52,077 nt of DNA from Corynebacterium propinquum DSM 44285 (GCF_000375525.1 NZ_AQXC01000014.1:1-52077), one strand, 5' to 3'. Numbered from the stretch's first letter, positions 27,527 to 39,739 are shown. Notes: generated by a model from the sequence alone, not told the origin. Translations and numbers: made by a program.

Positions 27527-29450
27527 CGAAGACCTTCTTCCACGATTCGCGTGCGGTCAGCTGCGGACGCGCACTCCGGTAGGTGGTCTGCAGCTCGTCG
27601 AAACGAGCCTCAATATCCTTCAGCAACTTCCGGGTTTGTGAGAGCAAATCGCTGGTCAGCTGTTTATCGCGCTTACGGAAAGCCACCCCGGTGCCACCAG
27701 CGGTGGTCACGGTTGCCGAATCGACTCGGGACAGGTTGAACCAACGAGCCTCGTTCGGGTTCAGATTAATCTGCGGTGCCTCGTGGTGGGCTGGATCCGC
27801 TTCCTTTGCCAGGTGGCGCAGGGTTTTCAGCGCCCATGGGATCTTTTTCACCTTGCCCAAGCGGCCACCGACATTGCGCAGGGGAACATCGGCTCCCGTT
27901 GGTGCGGGCAGATCCGCCGCGGATTCATAGATCACGGCGTCATCGTAGTTCTGGCGGATCTTCTGGATCCGTGGCAACGAGGTCTCCAGCACGTCGAAAA
28001 GCTGGTCCGGGCCCGCCAGGAAATCACGCATGGCTTCGATCTGGATGGCCATGGTGGAGTATTCCATGCACATCGCGTGCTTATAGCTGGATTTCATGAT
28101 CGAGCGCGCCACGCCCTTAAAGCTGCCGCGGTGGTACATAGCGGCAGTAATCAGACGGTTACGCAGGTGGAAATACGCCTGCCAGTCGATCGCATCGTCC
28201 TTATCTGCCCAGGCCATGTGCCAGATAGCAGCGCCCGGCCAGGTGACCGTCGGGAAGCCAAATTCGGAAGCGCGCAGCGAATACTCGGTGTCATCCCACT
28301 TGATAAACAAAGGCAGCGGCTGGCCGACGGTTTCGGCAACCACGCGCGGGAACAGGCACATCCACCAGCCGTTGTAGCTGACGTCGACGCGACGGTGCAG
28401 GTCTGCACTGCTTTTCGCGTGCGGGTTGCGCTGTTGTTCTTCGGTGAGCGTGTAGCCCAGCGGGTACTCGGAAAAATCGTGGTCGTAAACCCCGTATGGG
28501 GCCGATCCCCACATGAAATCGCGGCCGTGAATAGTCTCGCCTGTGGTGCGCAGCTGGGCACGCTGCTGCAGGTTCAACATTTGTCCGCCGACGACGATGG
28601 GGCTGGCTGCAAAACGGGCTGCCTGCACGGCGCGCAGGATAGAATCCGGTTCGATAGCGATATCGTCGTCCATGAACAGCACGAAAGGCGCATCCGTGTT
28701 CTCCACGAATTCGTACATGATCCGCGAATAACCACCGGAGCCACCAAGATTGCCCTGCCGGAATTCGTGGAAGCGCTCGCCGAAGACCGCAACGGCGTCC
28801 TCATATCCCGGCTCGTCCGCTGGGTGTTGGTTGCCCTGGTCCGGCATGAGCACGTGAGAAATTGCCTGTTCGACGACAGGGTCCTCCCCCAAGGCCTGTA
28901 GTGCGGCGACGGCATCGGCCGGTCGGTTAAATGTCGGGATGCCGACGGCGACTTTCTTCTCCGCAGGCTCGATGGTGGAGCCGTCGGGAAGCGTTTGTGG
29001 CTTCGGTGCATGCGGGGCACACCAGGCGGCCTCACTGATGCTGGTGTCGGTTTCGGCGGTGACGTCGAACCAGTACCAGCCGCCGTCTTCGAAGTTTTTC
29101 AACGGCAGTTCAATGTCCAGGGTGTCGTCGACGACCAAGTGGTTGCTCACGCCAACGCGGGTGCCGTCGACCTTGGAGCGGTACAACGAGATATTGGCCG
29201 TGCCCTCTACCTTCATGGTCAACACGACGGAATCGAGTTGCGACCAGCGGCGCCAATACGATGCCGGGAAGGCGTTGAAATAGGTTTCGAAGCTGGCCTC
29301 CGCGCCGGCGGGCACGGTTATATCAGTGCGGGTATCCCAGCTCAAACGCTCTTTGTTCTGCGGGGATTCGATGAGGTAAAGCATGCAGACATCGAAAGGT
29401 TCGCCGCGCTTCGGTAACAGAATGCGTTGCAGGGCTTCGCGATGGTTCAC
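27516..29450 (-). CDS. glfT2: galactofuranosyltransferase GlfT2
   Basis: GlfT2 is the bifunctional polymerase that adds alternating beta-1,5 and beta-1,6 galactofuranose units from UDP-Galf to the lipid-linked galactan in the cytoplasm (EC 2.4.1.288). It has an N-terminal beta-sandwich region, a GT-A domain beginning VAVGIPTFNRPADAV, and the metal-binding motif LFMDDDIAIEPDS. The acceptor-side elements PLFIKWDDTEYSLR and IWHMAWADKDDAIDW follow, then a C-terminal helical part. I prefer GTG 29450 with GGAG four bases before it over the upstream GTG 29465, which lacks a ribosome binding site, giving about 644 aa. Confidence 0.94.
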   Translation of the reverse strand: MNHREALQRILLPKRGEPFDVCMLYLIESPQNKERLSWDTRTDITVPAGAEASFETYFNAFPASYWRRWSQLDSVVLTMKVEGTANISLYRSKVDGTRVGVSNHLVVDDTLDIELPLKNFEDGGWYWFDVTAETDTSISEAAWCAPHAPKPQTLPDGSTIEPAEKKVAVGIPTFNRPADAVAALQALGEDPVVEQAISHVLMPDQGNQHPADEPGYEDAVAVFGERFHEFRQGNLGGSGGYSRIMYEFVENTDAPFVLFMDDDIAIEPDSILRAVQAARFAASPIVVGGQMLNLQQRAQLRTTGETIHGRDFMWGSAPYGVYDHDFSEYPLGYTLTEEQQRNPHAKSSADLHRRVDVSYNGWWMCLFPRVVAETVGQPLPLFIKWDDTEYSLRASEFGFPTVTWPGAAIWHMAWADKDDAIDWQAYFHLRNRLITAAMYHRGSFKGVARSIMKSSYKHAMCMEYSTMAIQIEAMRDFLAGPDQLFDVLETSLPRIQKIRQNYDDAVIYESAADLPAPTGADVPLRNVGGRLGKVKKIPWALKTLRHLAKEADPAHHEAPQINLNPNEARWFNLSRVDSATVTTAGGTGVAFRKRDKQLTSDLLSQTRKLLKDIEARFDELQTTYRSARPQLTARESWKKVFDAQ

Positions 29451-29552
29451 GGTTCTCCAGTTCACAAGGGTTGATTCACGAATGGGCAGTGCAGCGGGCG
29501 TTAGTGTAGTGCCCGATAATGCAGTAGACGTTAATGCAGTTAACGTTAATGC

Positions 29553-30982
<1,430 letters not shown>

Positions 30983-33091
30983 ATGCACTTACGTCGCCGT
31001 ATTGGCACCTCCGGGTCGCTGCGAAACTGGGCCAGCGCCAGCCCAGTCGTCGCTGTCACCGCGACGGCGGCCCTCGTGGTCACCGCCGCTTTCGGAGGCC
31101 ACCAGGTTTTGCAAACCCAAAACGCCGGTTCCGGACAAGCCGAAGCCAGCATCAGCACCGCCAGTTTCAGTAGCGGTACCGCCACCGTCGTGGATGACCC
31201 AGCTGTCGCTACCCAAGGCGACGGCCCGGCTCCGTCCCGCGCGGTCCAGGAGTTCACGAAGGATGAGGAATTCGATTCTTTCGCCCTGACCTGGAGCGGC
31301 GAGCGCGATATCAACGCGCATTTCCGTTCGAAGCGTGCCGACGGCAGCTGGACCGAATGGTTCGAAGCCGATGCACTACCCCACCCGGAGGAAGCAACTC
31401 AGCAGGGCACCGAGCTGATCTACGTCGAGCCGACCCACACCGTGCAGGTTTCCGTGGCTGGGCTGGATCTGTTTACTGGCGACGAAGCTGCAGCTGCAGG
31501 CTCAGAAGAATCTGCAAGCACAGCGGAAACGGCGGGCGCAGCGGAATCTGCAGGCGCAAGCCAGGCAACCACTGACGGCACGAACACCACCACGCCGGGC
31601 ACTCTGCCGAAGGCTGGTTTGGAAACTTCTGCTGGTGTTATCCAACCGGTCGCAGACGACGTAGACCTCACTGACGGCGCGGGTGCCGGTGCGGGCTCCG
31701 ATGCACACGCTGGTGCTACCGGCGCCGATGACCTCAACGCTGTGTTCGTCAACGGCAACGCCGCCGCTGGCGCGGGCCAAGCAGAAAACGCGATCGAGCA
31801 GACCGCCAACCTGTCCGTCGGCATGCCCAGCGTGGTCACCCGCCAAGGATGGGGCGCCAACGAGTCCTACCGGGGCAACTGCGGCGCTACCGGCATGGAC
31901 TACAACGCACTGACCCTGCACCACACCGCAGGTTCCAACAATTACGACGCCGCTAGCGCTGCCGCGCAGGTCCGTGGCGCGTACCAGTACCACACTCAGA
32001 CTCTAGGTTGGTGCGATATCGGATACCACGCGCTCGTCGACAAGTTCGGCACCATCTATGAAGGCCGCCGCGGTGGCCTCAACGAAGGCGTGATGGGCGC
32101 CCACGCCGGTGGTTACAACCAGGGAACCTTTGGTATTTCCATGGTGGGTAACTACGAAGTCGCACCGATCAACGAAGCCATCATCCAGTCCGTCGGCCAG
32201 ATCGCCGGTTGGCGTGCTGCGCAGTCCGGTTTTGATCCATCCGGCACCATTCAGATGACTTCCGGTGGCAGCAGCTACGCAAAATACCCAGCCGGTGATA
32301 CCCGCACGTTCCAGCGTTTCCACGGACACCGCGACGTCGGAGCGACGACGTGCCCAGGCCAGCATGCGGTCGCGCGCTGGAGTGATATCCGTAATGCCAC
32401 TAACAAGAAATACCAGCAGGTGGCAGGCCTGATCGCGGGCAACGCAACGGGGCAGTCGCAATCCGGGAACAATAATTCCGGAAACTCCGGTAACCAGCCT
32501 GGAACCACCAACCAGAACAGCACTCAGAGCACCCAGAACGCCCACACAAACTCGAACCCGGCTAGCGACGGCCCGTTACAGACCGCGGTCAAAGCCATCG
32601 GGATCATCGCACCGCTGGTCATGGCGATTTTGCAGCAAGCTAATGGCGCCGCGAACAAAGCGCCGAACGAGTCCACCGAGGAAACGTTGAAGCGTTTGGC
32701 GACTTCCTCAGACATCCACCTTGGCGACGTTCCGGCGCTGATCACCCAGGTTGTGAAACTCACCGGCAACACGGAAATCGAGCAGACCTGGGCACGAATC
32801 AATAAGCTGATCGGGCCAGTCCTGGGCTCTCCAGCCACCGGTATTGTGCGCGCCTCGGACGACGTAAACTTCGCGCTGTTCGACAACGGCGTGATCATCG
32901 ACTCCGAGACCGCTGGCACCAACGCCCTGTGGGGAGAAATCGCCAAAGCTTGGGCCAATGGTGGCTTCGAAAAACTGGGCCTACCCACCAGCGAGCAATA
33001 CCAACACGGCCAGAAGATCCGCGTGAATTTCCAGGGCGGAAACATCACCTACGACCCTTCCACCGGCGAGCTACAAATCAATGCCGACTAA
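30983..33091 (+). CDS. secreted N-acetylmuramoyl-L-alanine amidase, PGRP domain with C-terminal LGFP repeat (Rv3811 type)
   Basis: The 702-aa exported protein has an N-terminal signal (hydrophobic part about residues 19-37), then a region with WSGERDINAHFRSK and long Ala/Gly/Thr-rich linkers at about 165-275. A peptidoglycan-recognition amidase domain spans about 280-470. The likely zinc ligands are the histidine of LTLHHTAGSN (H313 or H314), H449 in FHGHRDVG and C457 in TTCPG. A low-complexity Asn/Ser/Gln stretch follows, then a helical region and a final LGFP-type repeat (GGFEKLGLPTSEQYQHG) that should hold it in the mycolate wall. It would cleave the amide between muramic acid and the stem peptide. 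The mycobacterial counterpart Rv3811 lies next to glf too. Confidence 0.88.
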   Translation: MHLRRRIGTSGSLRNWASASPVVAVTATAALVVTAAFGGHQVLQTQNAGSGQAEASISTASFSSGTATVVDDPAVATQGDGPAPSRAVQEFTKDEEFDSFALTWSGERDINAHFRSKRADGSWTEWFEADALPHPEEATQQGTELIYVEPTHTVQVSVAGLDLFTGDEAAAAGSEESASTAETAGAAESAGASQATTDGTNTTTPGTLPKAGLETSAGVIQPVADDVDLTDGAGAGAGSDAHAGATGADDLNAVFVNGNAAAGAGQAENAIEQTANLSVGMPSVVTRQGWGANESYRGNCGATGMDYNALTLHHTAGSNNYDAASAAAQVRGAYQYHTQTLGWCDIGYHALVDKFGTIYEGRRGGLNEGVMGAHAGGYNQGTFGISMVGNYEVAPINEAIIQSVGQIAGWRAAQSGFDPSGTIQMTSGGSSYAKYPAGDTRTFQRFHGHRDVGATTCPGQHAVARWSDIRNATNKKYQQVAGLIAGNATGQSQSGNNNSGNSGNQPGTTNQNSTQSTQNAHTNSNPASDGPLQTAVKAIGIIAPLVMAILQQANGAANKAPNESTEETLKRLATSSDIHLGDVPALITQVVKLTGNTEIEQTWARINKLIGPVLGSPATGIVRASDDVNFALFDNGVIIDSETAGTNALWGEIAKAWANGGFEKLGLPTSEQYQHGQKIRVNFQGGNITYDPSTGELQINAD

Positions 33092-33104
33092 TGGCTAGCG
33101 GCTA

Positions 33105-34643
33105 TTAGCTGTAATCGGCGGCATTTTCCCAGCCCAGCGTGCGTTCTACCGCTTGATTCCACATGTGGTAGAGCTGCTCACGCTGGGCTTCTGGCATTTC
33201 CGGCTCCCACACCCGGTCAGCCACATAGTCATCATCCGAAAACTCCCACCAACCAATGCCGATACCGGCTGCCAGCGCGGCACCCCACACGGTGGTCTCA
33301 ATCATTTCCGGACGCTGTACCGACGAGCCCAAAATATCAGCCTGCATCTGCATGAGCAGATCATTCGCCACCATTCCACCATCAACACACAGGCCCGATA
33401 ACTCGCGTCCGGCATCTTTTTGCATGGCTTCAACCACTTCCCTGGTTTGAAAACACGTGGCCTCCAGGGCCGCACGCGTGATGTGGCTGCGATCGGCAAA
33501 ACGGGTTAAGCCCACAATCACCCCCGCGGCATCCGGCCGCCAACGCGGAGCAAACAACCCAGAAAACGCCGGGACAATATACACCCCACCGTTATCATCG
33601 GCAGCGATCGATTCGCTCGAGGCAGCATCCGGGATAATCCCTAATTGATCACGCAACCACTGGATCAACGAGCCGCCCACTGCGACAGATCCCTCCAGTG
33701 CGTACACCGGCTTTTCCCCCTGTTGCTGGTAGGCGACCGTGGTAAGCAAACCATGCTCAGAAAATTTCGGTTCCGTGCCGGTATTGAGCAGCAAAAACAG
33801 GCCAGTGCCGTAGGTATTTTTCGCATCACCGGGGTGGAAACAGCGCTGCCCAAACAAAGCAGCTTGCTGGTCGCCCAAAATACCGGTGATCTGCACGCCG
33901 GTTAACGAACCACGGTGGCGCACCGCACCCACCTCACCGATCGACGGGACGATCGTCGGCAAGATCTGTTTGGGCACACGCACGGCTTCGCAGAGTTCAT
34001 CGTCCCAGTCCAGGGTGTGCAGGTCGAGCAATAAGGTGCGCGAAGCATTAGTCACGTCGGTGATGTGTAGCGCTTCGCCGGAACCATTATCACGGTGGTC
34101 CCCACTGCCCCGATCATCGTCGTCGCTGCTGTTTTCTTCTGCACCACCAGTGAGGTTCCACACCAGCCACGAATCAATGGTGCCGGCCAATAACTCGCCG
34201 CGCTCGGCGCGCTCACGGGCGCCGTCGACATGATCCAAAATCCACGCGATCTTCGGACCCGCCGGATAAGAATTGGCCAACAAACCAGTCTTCGCCTGCC
34301 ACACCGTCGCATCAGAAAACTCCCCACCGGTGCGGGTATCCTGCCAGACAATCGCGTTATAAATCGGCTCCCCGGTGGCTTTCTCCCAGACAACGGCGGT
34401 CTCGCGCTGGTTAGTCACCCCCAGGGCTTTCACATCGCGGGCGGTGATGTCGAGTTCCACCATCGCAGAAGAAATCACCCGGCGCGTGTTCGTCCAAATC
34501 TCATTCGGATCGTGTTCCACCCAACCTTTCCGCGGCATGATCTGCTGGTGTTCCAGCTGAGCTTGCGAGACCACTGTCCCGTCGCGGTCAAAAATAAGGC
34601 ACCGCGTGGATGTGGTGCCTTGGTCGAGTGCAGCGATATACAT
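33105..34643 (-). CDS. glpK: glycerol kinase
   Basis: GlpK phosphorylates glycerol to glycerol-3-phosphate (EC 2.7.1.30), feeding phospholipid synthesis. The 512-aa FGGY-family kinase begins [16 protein letters not shown] (phosphate-binding loop) and contains [14 protein letters not shown], the catalytic-domain [11 protein letters not shown] and the second phosphate loop [14 protein letters not shown]. The FGGY signatures [19 protein letters not shown] and [15 protein letters not shown] are both present. An acidic insertion at about residues 168-189 ([17 protein letters not shown]) interrupts the usual short turn before [10 protein letters not shown]. It is last in the serS-plsC-HAD-glpK chain, 7 bases after the HAD gene. 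Confidence 0.95.
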   Translation of the reverse strand: MYIAALDQGTTSTRCLIFDRDGTVVSQAQLEHQQIMPRKGWVEHDPNEIWTNTRRVISSAMVELDITARDVKALGVTNQRETAVVWEKATGEPIYNAIVWQDTRTGGEFSDATVWQAKTGLLANSYPAGPKIAWILDHVDGARERAERGELLAGTIDSWLVWNLTGGAEENSSDDDDRGSGDHRDNGSGEALHITDVTNASRTLLLDLHTLDWDDELCEAVRVPKQILPTIVPSIGEVGAVRHRGSLTGVQITGILGDQQAALFGQRCFHPGDAKNTYGTGLFLLLNTGTEPKFSEHGLLTTVAYQQQGEKPVYALEGSVAVGGSLIQWLRDQLGIIPDAASSESIAADDNGGVYIVPAFSGLFAPRWRPDAAGVIVGLTRFADRSHITRAALEATCFQTREVVEAMQKDAGRELSGLCVDGGMVANDLLMQMQADILGSSVQRPEMIETTVWGAALAAGIGIGWWEFSDDDYVADRVWEPEMPEAQREQLYHMWNQAVERTLGWENAADYS

Positions 34644-34650
34644 GGTTGTT

Positions 34651-35505
34651 CTACAGCCACCGTTCTATGATTTCGGCGATCCCGGCATCGTCGTTAGACC
34701 CAGTCACCATATCAGCCGCCTGGCGCACTCTCGGGTGTGCGTTTTCTACCGCGACCCCTAAACCGGCCCACTGCAACATTTCGATGTCATTGGGCATATC
34801 GCCGAAAGCCACCACCTCTTGGGCGTCCACCCCCAGGTGCTTGGCGAGATATTCCAGGCCAGCGGCCTTGTTGACCCCTGGTGCTGCAACCTCCAACAAC
34901 CCAGCGTCGATGGAATACGTCAGGTGTGCCCGACGGCTATCAACATGCTCTGCCAGCAACACGTACATCTCGTTGGCGGTCATAGCCGGGTTGCGCAGCA
35001 GGAATTTCACGGCTGGTTTGTGCCACACCTGTTCCGTGGGAGCGGTAATAAATTGCGAATCCGCCCACGTGTGCGCGTAGTTTTCCGCGGCAACAAATAG
35101 CTCGGTGGGGTCTTGCCGCACAGAATAACCGGCGTATTCTGCAGCGATGCTCACCCCGCCATAGGGAGCAAAAATGTCTTGCGCAGTGTAGTAAACCTCT
35201 TCCATCAACTCTGGCGAGATTTCCGCGGCGGTAAGTACCTCATCGGCGGCACAGTCATAAATCACCGCACCGTTGGAGGTTACGCACACCGGGCGCACGG
35301 CGAGTTGCTCCAGCACCGGCTGCAACCAGCGAAAAGGCCGCCCCGTCGCAAGTGCGAAATGTATTCCCTGTGCGGTGGCCTGGTGTACGGCATCGCGGAC
35401 TCGCTGCGGCACACGGTCTGCCGAGTTCAGAAATGTACCGTCGATGTCACTCACGATCAGCCGCGGGGCCGGGCCGACGGCGTCGGTTCCGCAAGGCTGG
35501 CTCAC
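34651..35505 (-). CDS. HAD-superfamily (Cof-type) phosphatase
   Basis: The 284-aa cytoplasmic hydrolase belongs to the Cof/IIB group. Motif I is [15 protein letters not shown] (D20, D22), motif II is FALATGRP, and motifs III/IV are [13 protein letters not shown] followed by [17 protein letters not shown]. These enzymes dephosphorylate sugar phosphates or related metabolites, and the substrate cannot be inferred here. Its GTG start overlaps the upstream plsC stop as GTGA, so it is coupled. The same gene neighbourhood (Rv3813c by the acyltransferases) occurs in mycobacteria. Confidence 0.88.
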   Translation of the reverse strand: MSQPCGTDAVGPAPRLIVSDIDGTFLNSADRVPQRVRDAVHQATAQGIHFALATGRPFRWLQPVLEQLAVRPVCVTSNGAVIYDCAADEVLTAAEISPELMEEVYYTAQDIFAPYGGVSIAAEYAGYSVRQDPTELFVAAENYAHTWADSQFITAPTEQVWHKPAVKFLLRNPAMTANEMYVLLAEHVDSRRAHLTYSIDAGLLEVAAPGVNKAAGLEYLAKHLGVDAQEVVAFGDMPNDIEMLQWAGLGVAVENAHPRVRQAADMVTGSNDDAGIAEIIERWL

Positions 35506-36380
35506 TTGTGGTCTTTCTTTCCCGCTTTCGCTGCTTTTGCAGCTTTCTTCCGGTCACGTTCGACCCGTGCGGCGGCATCAATCTCGGCGGCTTGTTCCAG
35601 GGTTGGTGCGGCACCGCCCAACGATGCGGGCATCCACGGCAAGCCGGGCTCGAAAGGCCCGTGGCGCTCAGCGTATTTCTCGCGGGTGGTCTCCAGCAGC
35701 TTTTCCATCGCTTCTTTAAGTGTTGCGGTGTCTTTTTCTGCAGAACCGCTCAGCTCAATGGGCGTGCCGACGGCAACCCGAATCGGCACCTTGGGGCGCA
35801 GCAAATTTTTCGGCAAGCCTTTGGTCCAGACGCGCTGTGAACCCCAAATAATCACTGGCAGCAACGGCGCATCTGCTTCATCTGCGATGCGCACGGCACC
35901 GGTTTTCAAATCTTTGATTTCAAATGCGCGTGAGATCGTAGCCTCTGGGAAAATCCCCACGAGCTTGCCTTCGCGCAATTTTTGCACCGCAGCATCCTTG
36001 GATGCAGCACCTTTTCCTGCAGAACGGTCCACGCTGATGTGGCCCATCATCCGCAGCAAAGTCCCTACCACCGGCGTATCGAAAATCGCCTTTTTCGCCA
36101 TCATGCGCACGGTGCGGTGCCCGCGCACGTAGGCCGGGTAGCCCCCCAAGATGAAGTCGTAATAGCCGGTGTGGTTGATCGCCAGAAGCGCGCCACCATC
36201 AGCAGGGATATTTTCGGCGCCGTCCACGGTCACTTCGATGCCCTGCAGAAACATCAGCCAGCGAGCCATCGGCACCACCGGGGTGCCATACGGAAACTCG
36301 CGGGCTTCTTTCGGGTGCTTGTTCAGCTTCGGCAGGTTTTCCGGCACACGGAGCCGAGCCCGGCTGCGGTAGCGCGTCAC
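35502..36380 (-). CDS. PlsC-type 1-acylglycerol-3-phosphate acyltransferase
   Basis: The 292-aa membrane-associated acyltransferase has motif [13 protein letters not shown] (HX4D type: H then D five residues later), motif II near [13 protein letters not shown], and motif [11 protein letters not shown] with the acidic residue. The PxxI block is [13 protein letters not shown]. Such enzymes add the second acyl chain to lysophosphatidate or acylate related envelope lipids. Mycobacteria carry three paralogs at this site (Rv3814c-Rv3816c); here there is one. The tail is Lys/Ala-rich ([15 protein letters not shown]). Its GTG start overlaps the serS stop as GTGA. Confidence 0.88.
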   Translation of the reverse strand: MTRYRSRARLRVPENLPKLNKHPKEAREFPYGTPVVPMARWLMFLQGIEVTVDGAENIPADGGALLAINHTGYYDFILGGYPAYVRGHRTVRMMAKKAIFDTPVVGTLLRMMGHISVDRSAGKGAASKDAAVQKLREGKLVGIFPEATISRAFEIKDLKTGAVRIADEADAPLLPVIIWGSQRVWTKGLPKNLLRPKVPIRVAVGTPIELSGSAEKDTATLKEAMEKLLETTREKYAERHGPFEPGLPWMPASLGGAAPTLEQAAEIDAAARVERDRKKAAKAAKAGKKDHK

Positions 36381-37627
36381 GCCAGGATCTCCTTGCCGAC
36401 GAACGGCCGCAGGGCTTCTGGAACCACCACGGTGCCGTCGGCTTGCTGGTGGTTTTCCAGAATCGCGACCAGCCAGCGAGTAGTGGCCAGTGTTCCGTTC
36501 AGCGTCGCGGCAGTCTGAGTTTTGCCCTGCTCATCGCGGTAGCGCGTCGACAAGCGGCGTGCCTGGAAGGTGGTGCAGTTCGACGTGGAGGTCAACTCAC
36601 GGAAAGTCTGCTGGGATGGCACCCAGGCCTCGTTGTCGAATTTGCGTGCAGCAGAAGTTCCCAAATCGCCACCAGCGACGTCGATGGTGCGGTACGGAAC
36701 GTCGATGGCCGCCAGCATGTCCTTTTCCAGGTTCAGCAGAGCCTGGTGTTCGGCTGCTGCATCCTCAGGCTTGCAGTAGCTGAACATTTCCACCTTGTCG
36801 AACTGATGCACGCGCAAAATACCGCGGGTGTCCTTGCCGTGCGAACCGGCTTCCCGGCGGAAACACGACGACCAGCCGGCATAGCGAATCGGGCCGTCGG
36901 CAAGATCAATGATCTCGTCCTTGTGATAGCCCGCCAGCGCCACCTCCGAGGTGCCCACCAGGTACATATCATCGCGTTCCAGGTAGTAAATCTCGTCGGC
37001 GTGCTCACCCAAAAAGCCAGTACCGGACATAATTTCTGGGCGCACCAAAACCGGCGGCACCATCAATTGGAAACCGGCTTCGCGGGCTTTCTGCGCGGCG
37101 AGCATCATCATGCCCAGCTGCAGGAAGGCACCGTCGCCAGTCAGGTAATAAAAACGCGCACCGCCGACCTTGGAACCGCGGGCCATATCGATCAGGCCCA
37201 GTTTTTCGCCGAGTTCCAGGTGGTCTTTCGGCTCGAAATCAAAATTCGGGATTTCGCCGACGCGCTCGATCTCGATGAAGTTTTCTTCGCCGCCCGCCGG
37301 TGCGCCTTCGACGATATTCGGCAGCCGGTACTGGATGGCGGTGACCTCATCCTCGGCGGCTTTTTGCTCTTCCTGCGCCTGTTTGACCTTCAGTTTTAGC
37401 TCCGAAGAACCTTCCAGGAGCGCTGGGCGCTGCTCCGCAGAAGCCTGACCAATCTTTTTGCCGAATGCCTTTTGCTCCGCGCGCAGATCATCCGCGGTGG
37501 CAATGGCGCGACGGCGCTTTTCATCAGCAGCCAGCAGCTCGTCGACAAGCTGCGGGTCCTCGCCGCGGGTGCGCTGCGACTGTCGGACAAGGTCAGGGTT
37601 TTCGCGCAAAAACTTCAGATCAATCAC
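36377..37627 (-). CDS. serS: seryl-tRNA synthetase
   Basis: SerS charges tRNA-Ser (and tRNA-Sec where present) with serine (EC 6.1.1.11). The frame is open to 37750, but those 41 extra codons are unlike the family. The normal start [17 protein letters not shown] is a GTG at 37627, giving 416 aa. The N-terminal coiled-coil arm spans about residues 30-105 ([20 protein letters not shown]). Class II motifs are motif 2 in [20 protein letters not shown] and motif 3 in [20 protein letters not shown]. It heads the operon serS-plsC-HAD-glpK, each join overlapping or within a few bases. Confidence 0.96.
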   Translation of the reverse strand: MIDLKFLRENPDLVRQSQRTRGEDPQLVDELLAADEKRRRAIATADDLRAEQKAFGKKIGQASAEQRPALLEGSSELKLKVKQAQEEQKAAEDEVTAIQYRLPNIVEGAPAGGEENFIEIERVGEIPNFDFEPKDHLELGEKLGLIDMARGSKVGGARFYYLTGDGAFLQLGMMMLAAQKAREAGFQLMVPPVLVRPEIMSGTGFLGEHADEIYYLERDDMYLVGTSEVALAGYHKDEIIDLADGPIRYAGWSSCFRREAGSHGKDTRGILRVHQFDKVEMFSYCKPEDAAAEHQALLNLEKDMLAAIDVPYRTIDVAGGDLGTSAARKFDNEAWVPSQQTFRELTSTSNCTTFQARRLSTRYRDEQGKTQTAATLNGTLATTRWLVAILENHQQADGTVVVPEALRPFVGKEILA

Positions 37628-37671
37628 GCCTCTAGAGTTTAGCGTGAAACGACAGGGTAAACTAGCTGCCG

Positions 37672-38694
37672 ATGAGTACTCAGGCATCATGGCGATCAGC
37701 AGTAGCAGTGCGCACCGCGCTGGTGACTGCCCTCGCCAGCGCAACGGCATTAACCGGCTACGGGCTGTTTTCCGACGACGGCGCCGCCTCCACAGGCCAG
37801 GCGAACGACAGCACCGTCAACGCCAACCCGACAACGGAGTCTGCGCAGAAGCCGAAACCACAGGTGGCATCGTTTACCACCGCTGATGCCGGCGCGTGCC
37901 TGACCTGGAATATTGACGCCGACGGCAAGATTAATAGCTTCGAGCAGGCCGATTGCGCCGAAGAGCACCGTTTTGAAATTTCCGCGCGGGAGGATCTGAG
38001 TGCGTACCCGACTGCCGAGTTCGGCCCGGAGGCGGAAATTCCTGGCACCGCCCGGCAGGCCCAATTGCGCGAAGAACTCTGCCGGACGCCAACGTTGCGG
38101 TACCTGGATGGGCGCTTTGATCCTTCCGGGAAGTATTCCATTGCGCCAATTTTGCCGCCCGCCCCGGCCTGGGAAAACGGGGACCGGACCATGCTGTGCG
38201 GTTTGCAAAGCACTGATTCCCGCGGCGTTCCACAATTGACCACCGGCAAGGTCTCCGAGCGCGACCAGGCCCGCGTGTACAGCGCGCAATCGTGCCTGCG
38301 TATCGAGGAATCCCAGACGCTGACGGAGGTCGCCTGTGGCGAGCCGCACCAGATGGAGGTGACTTCCACGGTCAATCTGTTGGAAAATTTCGCAGACGGC
38401 TACCCGGCCGAAGAAGCGCAAGATGAGTTTCTTGCCGACGTCTGCACCCGCGCCGCCGAGGATTACTTAGGCGGCGAAGAAAACCTGTATCAGTCGACGC
38501 TGCAACCGTATTGGGGCGCACTGAGTGAGGATTCCTGGCGCAACGGTTCCCATTCGGTGAATTGCACGCTGGTGCATGCCCGCGATGGCGGCGGTTTTTC
38601 CACCATTGAAGGCACGGCACGTGAAGGACGCGGTGCGTTGACGATCGATGGCGGCCCACCGGAAGAACGCCCGGAGCGCAACCCACGGCGCTAG
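37672..38694 (+). CDS. septum-formation family exported protein (Rv3835-like)
   Basis: The 340-aa protein has one N-terminal hydrophobic segment ([19 protein letters not shown]) acting as signal or anchor, then a disordered linker. Two repeat units each have paired cysteines and a Cys-x-x-Pro-His-like element: GACLTWNID...[12 protein letters not shown] and [20 protein letters not shown]. This is the arrangement of the septum-formation domain family found in actinobacterial membrane proteins near serS. The function is inferred from family naming only. The C-terminus is Gly/Pro/Glu-rich and unstructured. The gene is divergent from serS with 44 bases between starts. Confidence 0.75.
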   Translation: MSTQASWRSAVAVRTALVTALASATALTGYGLFSDDGAASTGQANDSTVNANPTTESAQKPKPQVASFTTADAGACLTWNIDADGKINSFEQADCAEEHRFEISAREDLSAYPTAEFGPEAEIPGTARQAQLREELCRTPTLRYLDGRFDPSGKYSIAPILPPAPAWENGDRTMLCGLQSTDSRGVPQLTTGKVSERDQARVYSAQSCLRIEESQTLTEVACGEPHQMEVTSTVNLLENFADGYPAEEAQDEFLADVCTRAAEDYLGGEENLYQSTLQPYWGALSEDSWRNGSHSVNCTLVHARDGGGFSTIEGTAREGRGALTIDGGPPEERPERNPRR

Positions 38695-38726
38695 CTGGCC
38701 GTGGTAACCGATTGCGGTAACTGATC

Positions 38727-39074
38727 ATGGTGGACATCAGCGACGAGGATTTCGAGGAGCTAGTGCTGGATGCACTGGATAAAATCCCGGATGATTTTGC
38801 GTATCGCCTGCGCAATGTTGCCATTTTGATTGAGGATTTTCACCCGGAAAACCCCGAGATTTTAGGCCTGTATGAGGGCGTGTCCTTGGTGGAGCGCACC
38901 CACCACCACACGGGGTTTTTACCGGACGCGATTTTTGTCTACCGCGAGGCGCTGAAGCGTTATTGCAGCAGTGTGCAGCAGCTTGCCGACGAAGTCGAGG
39001 TGACTGTGTTTCATGAGGTTGGGCATTATTTCGGTATGGACGAAGAGCAGCTGCATGCCGCTGGTTTTGGGTAA
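38727..39074 (+). CDS. small zincin-like metallopeptidase family protein
   Basis: The 115-aa cytoplasmic protein contains VTVFHEVGHYFGMDEEQL. This is the HExxH zinc site followed by the GMDEEQL element typical of the DUF1025/zincin-like family, in which the third ligand is acidic. The upstream segment NVAILIEDFHPEN followed by LGLYEGVSLVER is also characteristic. No substrate is known. It follows the septum-formation gene by 32 bases on the same strand and converges with the histidine phosphatase gene. Confidence 0.9.
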   Translation: MVDISDEDFEELVLDALDKIPDDFAYRLRNVAILIEDFHPENPEILGLYEGVSLVERTHHHTGFLPDAIFVYREALKRYCSSVQQLADEVEVTVFHEVGHYFGMDEEQLHAAGFG

Positions 39075-39088
39075 AGGTTGCTCGGTAC

Positions 39089-39739
39089 CTAAAGCAGCAC
39101 CCCCAGATCATAATCGCCCCAGCGGTCGAGCTTCCACTGCCCAAATTCCCGCCCTGCCGGGTCCAGCACGATATAGCGGCAGTTCGGCAGATACCAGTCA
39201 AATGCTTGCCGTGCGTCCAGGCCGGTGAGGTAACGTGCCACAACGCGCACCACGGTGCCGTGGCTGGCAATGACCGTGGTGTGATCGCTGACTGCGGCTT
39301 GTTCCATCACTGGTAAATAGCGCGCCAGAATCTCGGGGTAGGTTTCACCGCCGGGGGTTGCTGCGTGTTCGTCGCCTTCGAGCCACCGCAGCAAACACTG
39401 GTGATATTCGGCGATTTTCCCCATGTCTTGGCTCATCTCATAGTCGCCAGCGAAGACTTCATACAAACCTGGGGTGACCTGCACCGGGATGGTATAGGGT
39501 TCTAGCCCTCGGAATTGCTCGAAGGCCCGGGCAGCGATCTCAGAGGTTTGCTGCGTGCGGATGGCCATCGACGACCACCACTGCGGGATTTCTCCCAGTT
39601 CACGGGCAAATTCCTCACCGACAGCGTGGGCTTGCCGACGCCCGAGCTCGCTGAGTTCTGCTCCCGGCGGGCGGGTATCCAGGTAGCCGTGGATATTGGA
39701 ATGCGTTTGCCCGTGGCGGAGCAAAATGACTTTTCCCAT
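39089..39739 (-). CDS. histidine phosphatase family protein (phosphoglycerate mutase-like, Rv3837c type)
   Basis: The 216-aa protein begins VILLRHGQTHSN, with the RHG catalytic histidine H9. It contains the second histidine region VIASHGTVVRVVARYL and the arginine in SSMAIRTQQTSEIAA. These are the signatures of the histidine phosphatase superfamily. At this locus in mycobacteria the homolog is Rv3837c, annotated as a phosphoglycerate mutase-like enzyme. Whether it acts on 3-phosphoglycerate or another phosphate ester cannot be told. It lies 36 bases downstream of pheA on the same strand, so the two are probably co-transcribed. Confidence 0.9.
   Translation of the reverse strand: MGKVILLRHGQTHSNIHGYLDTRPPGAELSELGRRQAHAVGEEFARELGEIPQWWSSMAIRTQQTSEIAARAFEQFRGLEPYTIPVQVTPGLYEVFAGDYEMSQDMGKIAEYHQCLLRWLEGDEHAATPGGETYPEILARYLPVMEQAAVSDHTTVIASHGTVVRVVARYLTGLDARQAFDWYLPNCRYIVLDPAGREFGQWKLDRWGDYDLGVLL

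Noticed and set aside
29466..29552. Possible small CRISPR-like or repeat array between glf and glfT2
   Set aside because: Only short imperfect gttaatgc repeats are present, with no regular spacers or repeat length of the CRISPR kind.
33092..33104. Bidirectional terminator between the amidase and glpK
   Set aside because: The 13-base gap and surrounding sequence have only a weak imperfect dyad (ctaat/attag) and no T-run, which is not enough to call a terminator.
37628..37750. N-terminal extension of seryl-tRNA synthetase
   Set aside because: The added 41 residues overlap the start of the divergent septum-formation gene and are unlike SerS proteins, which begin MIDLKFLR at GTG 37627.
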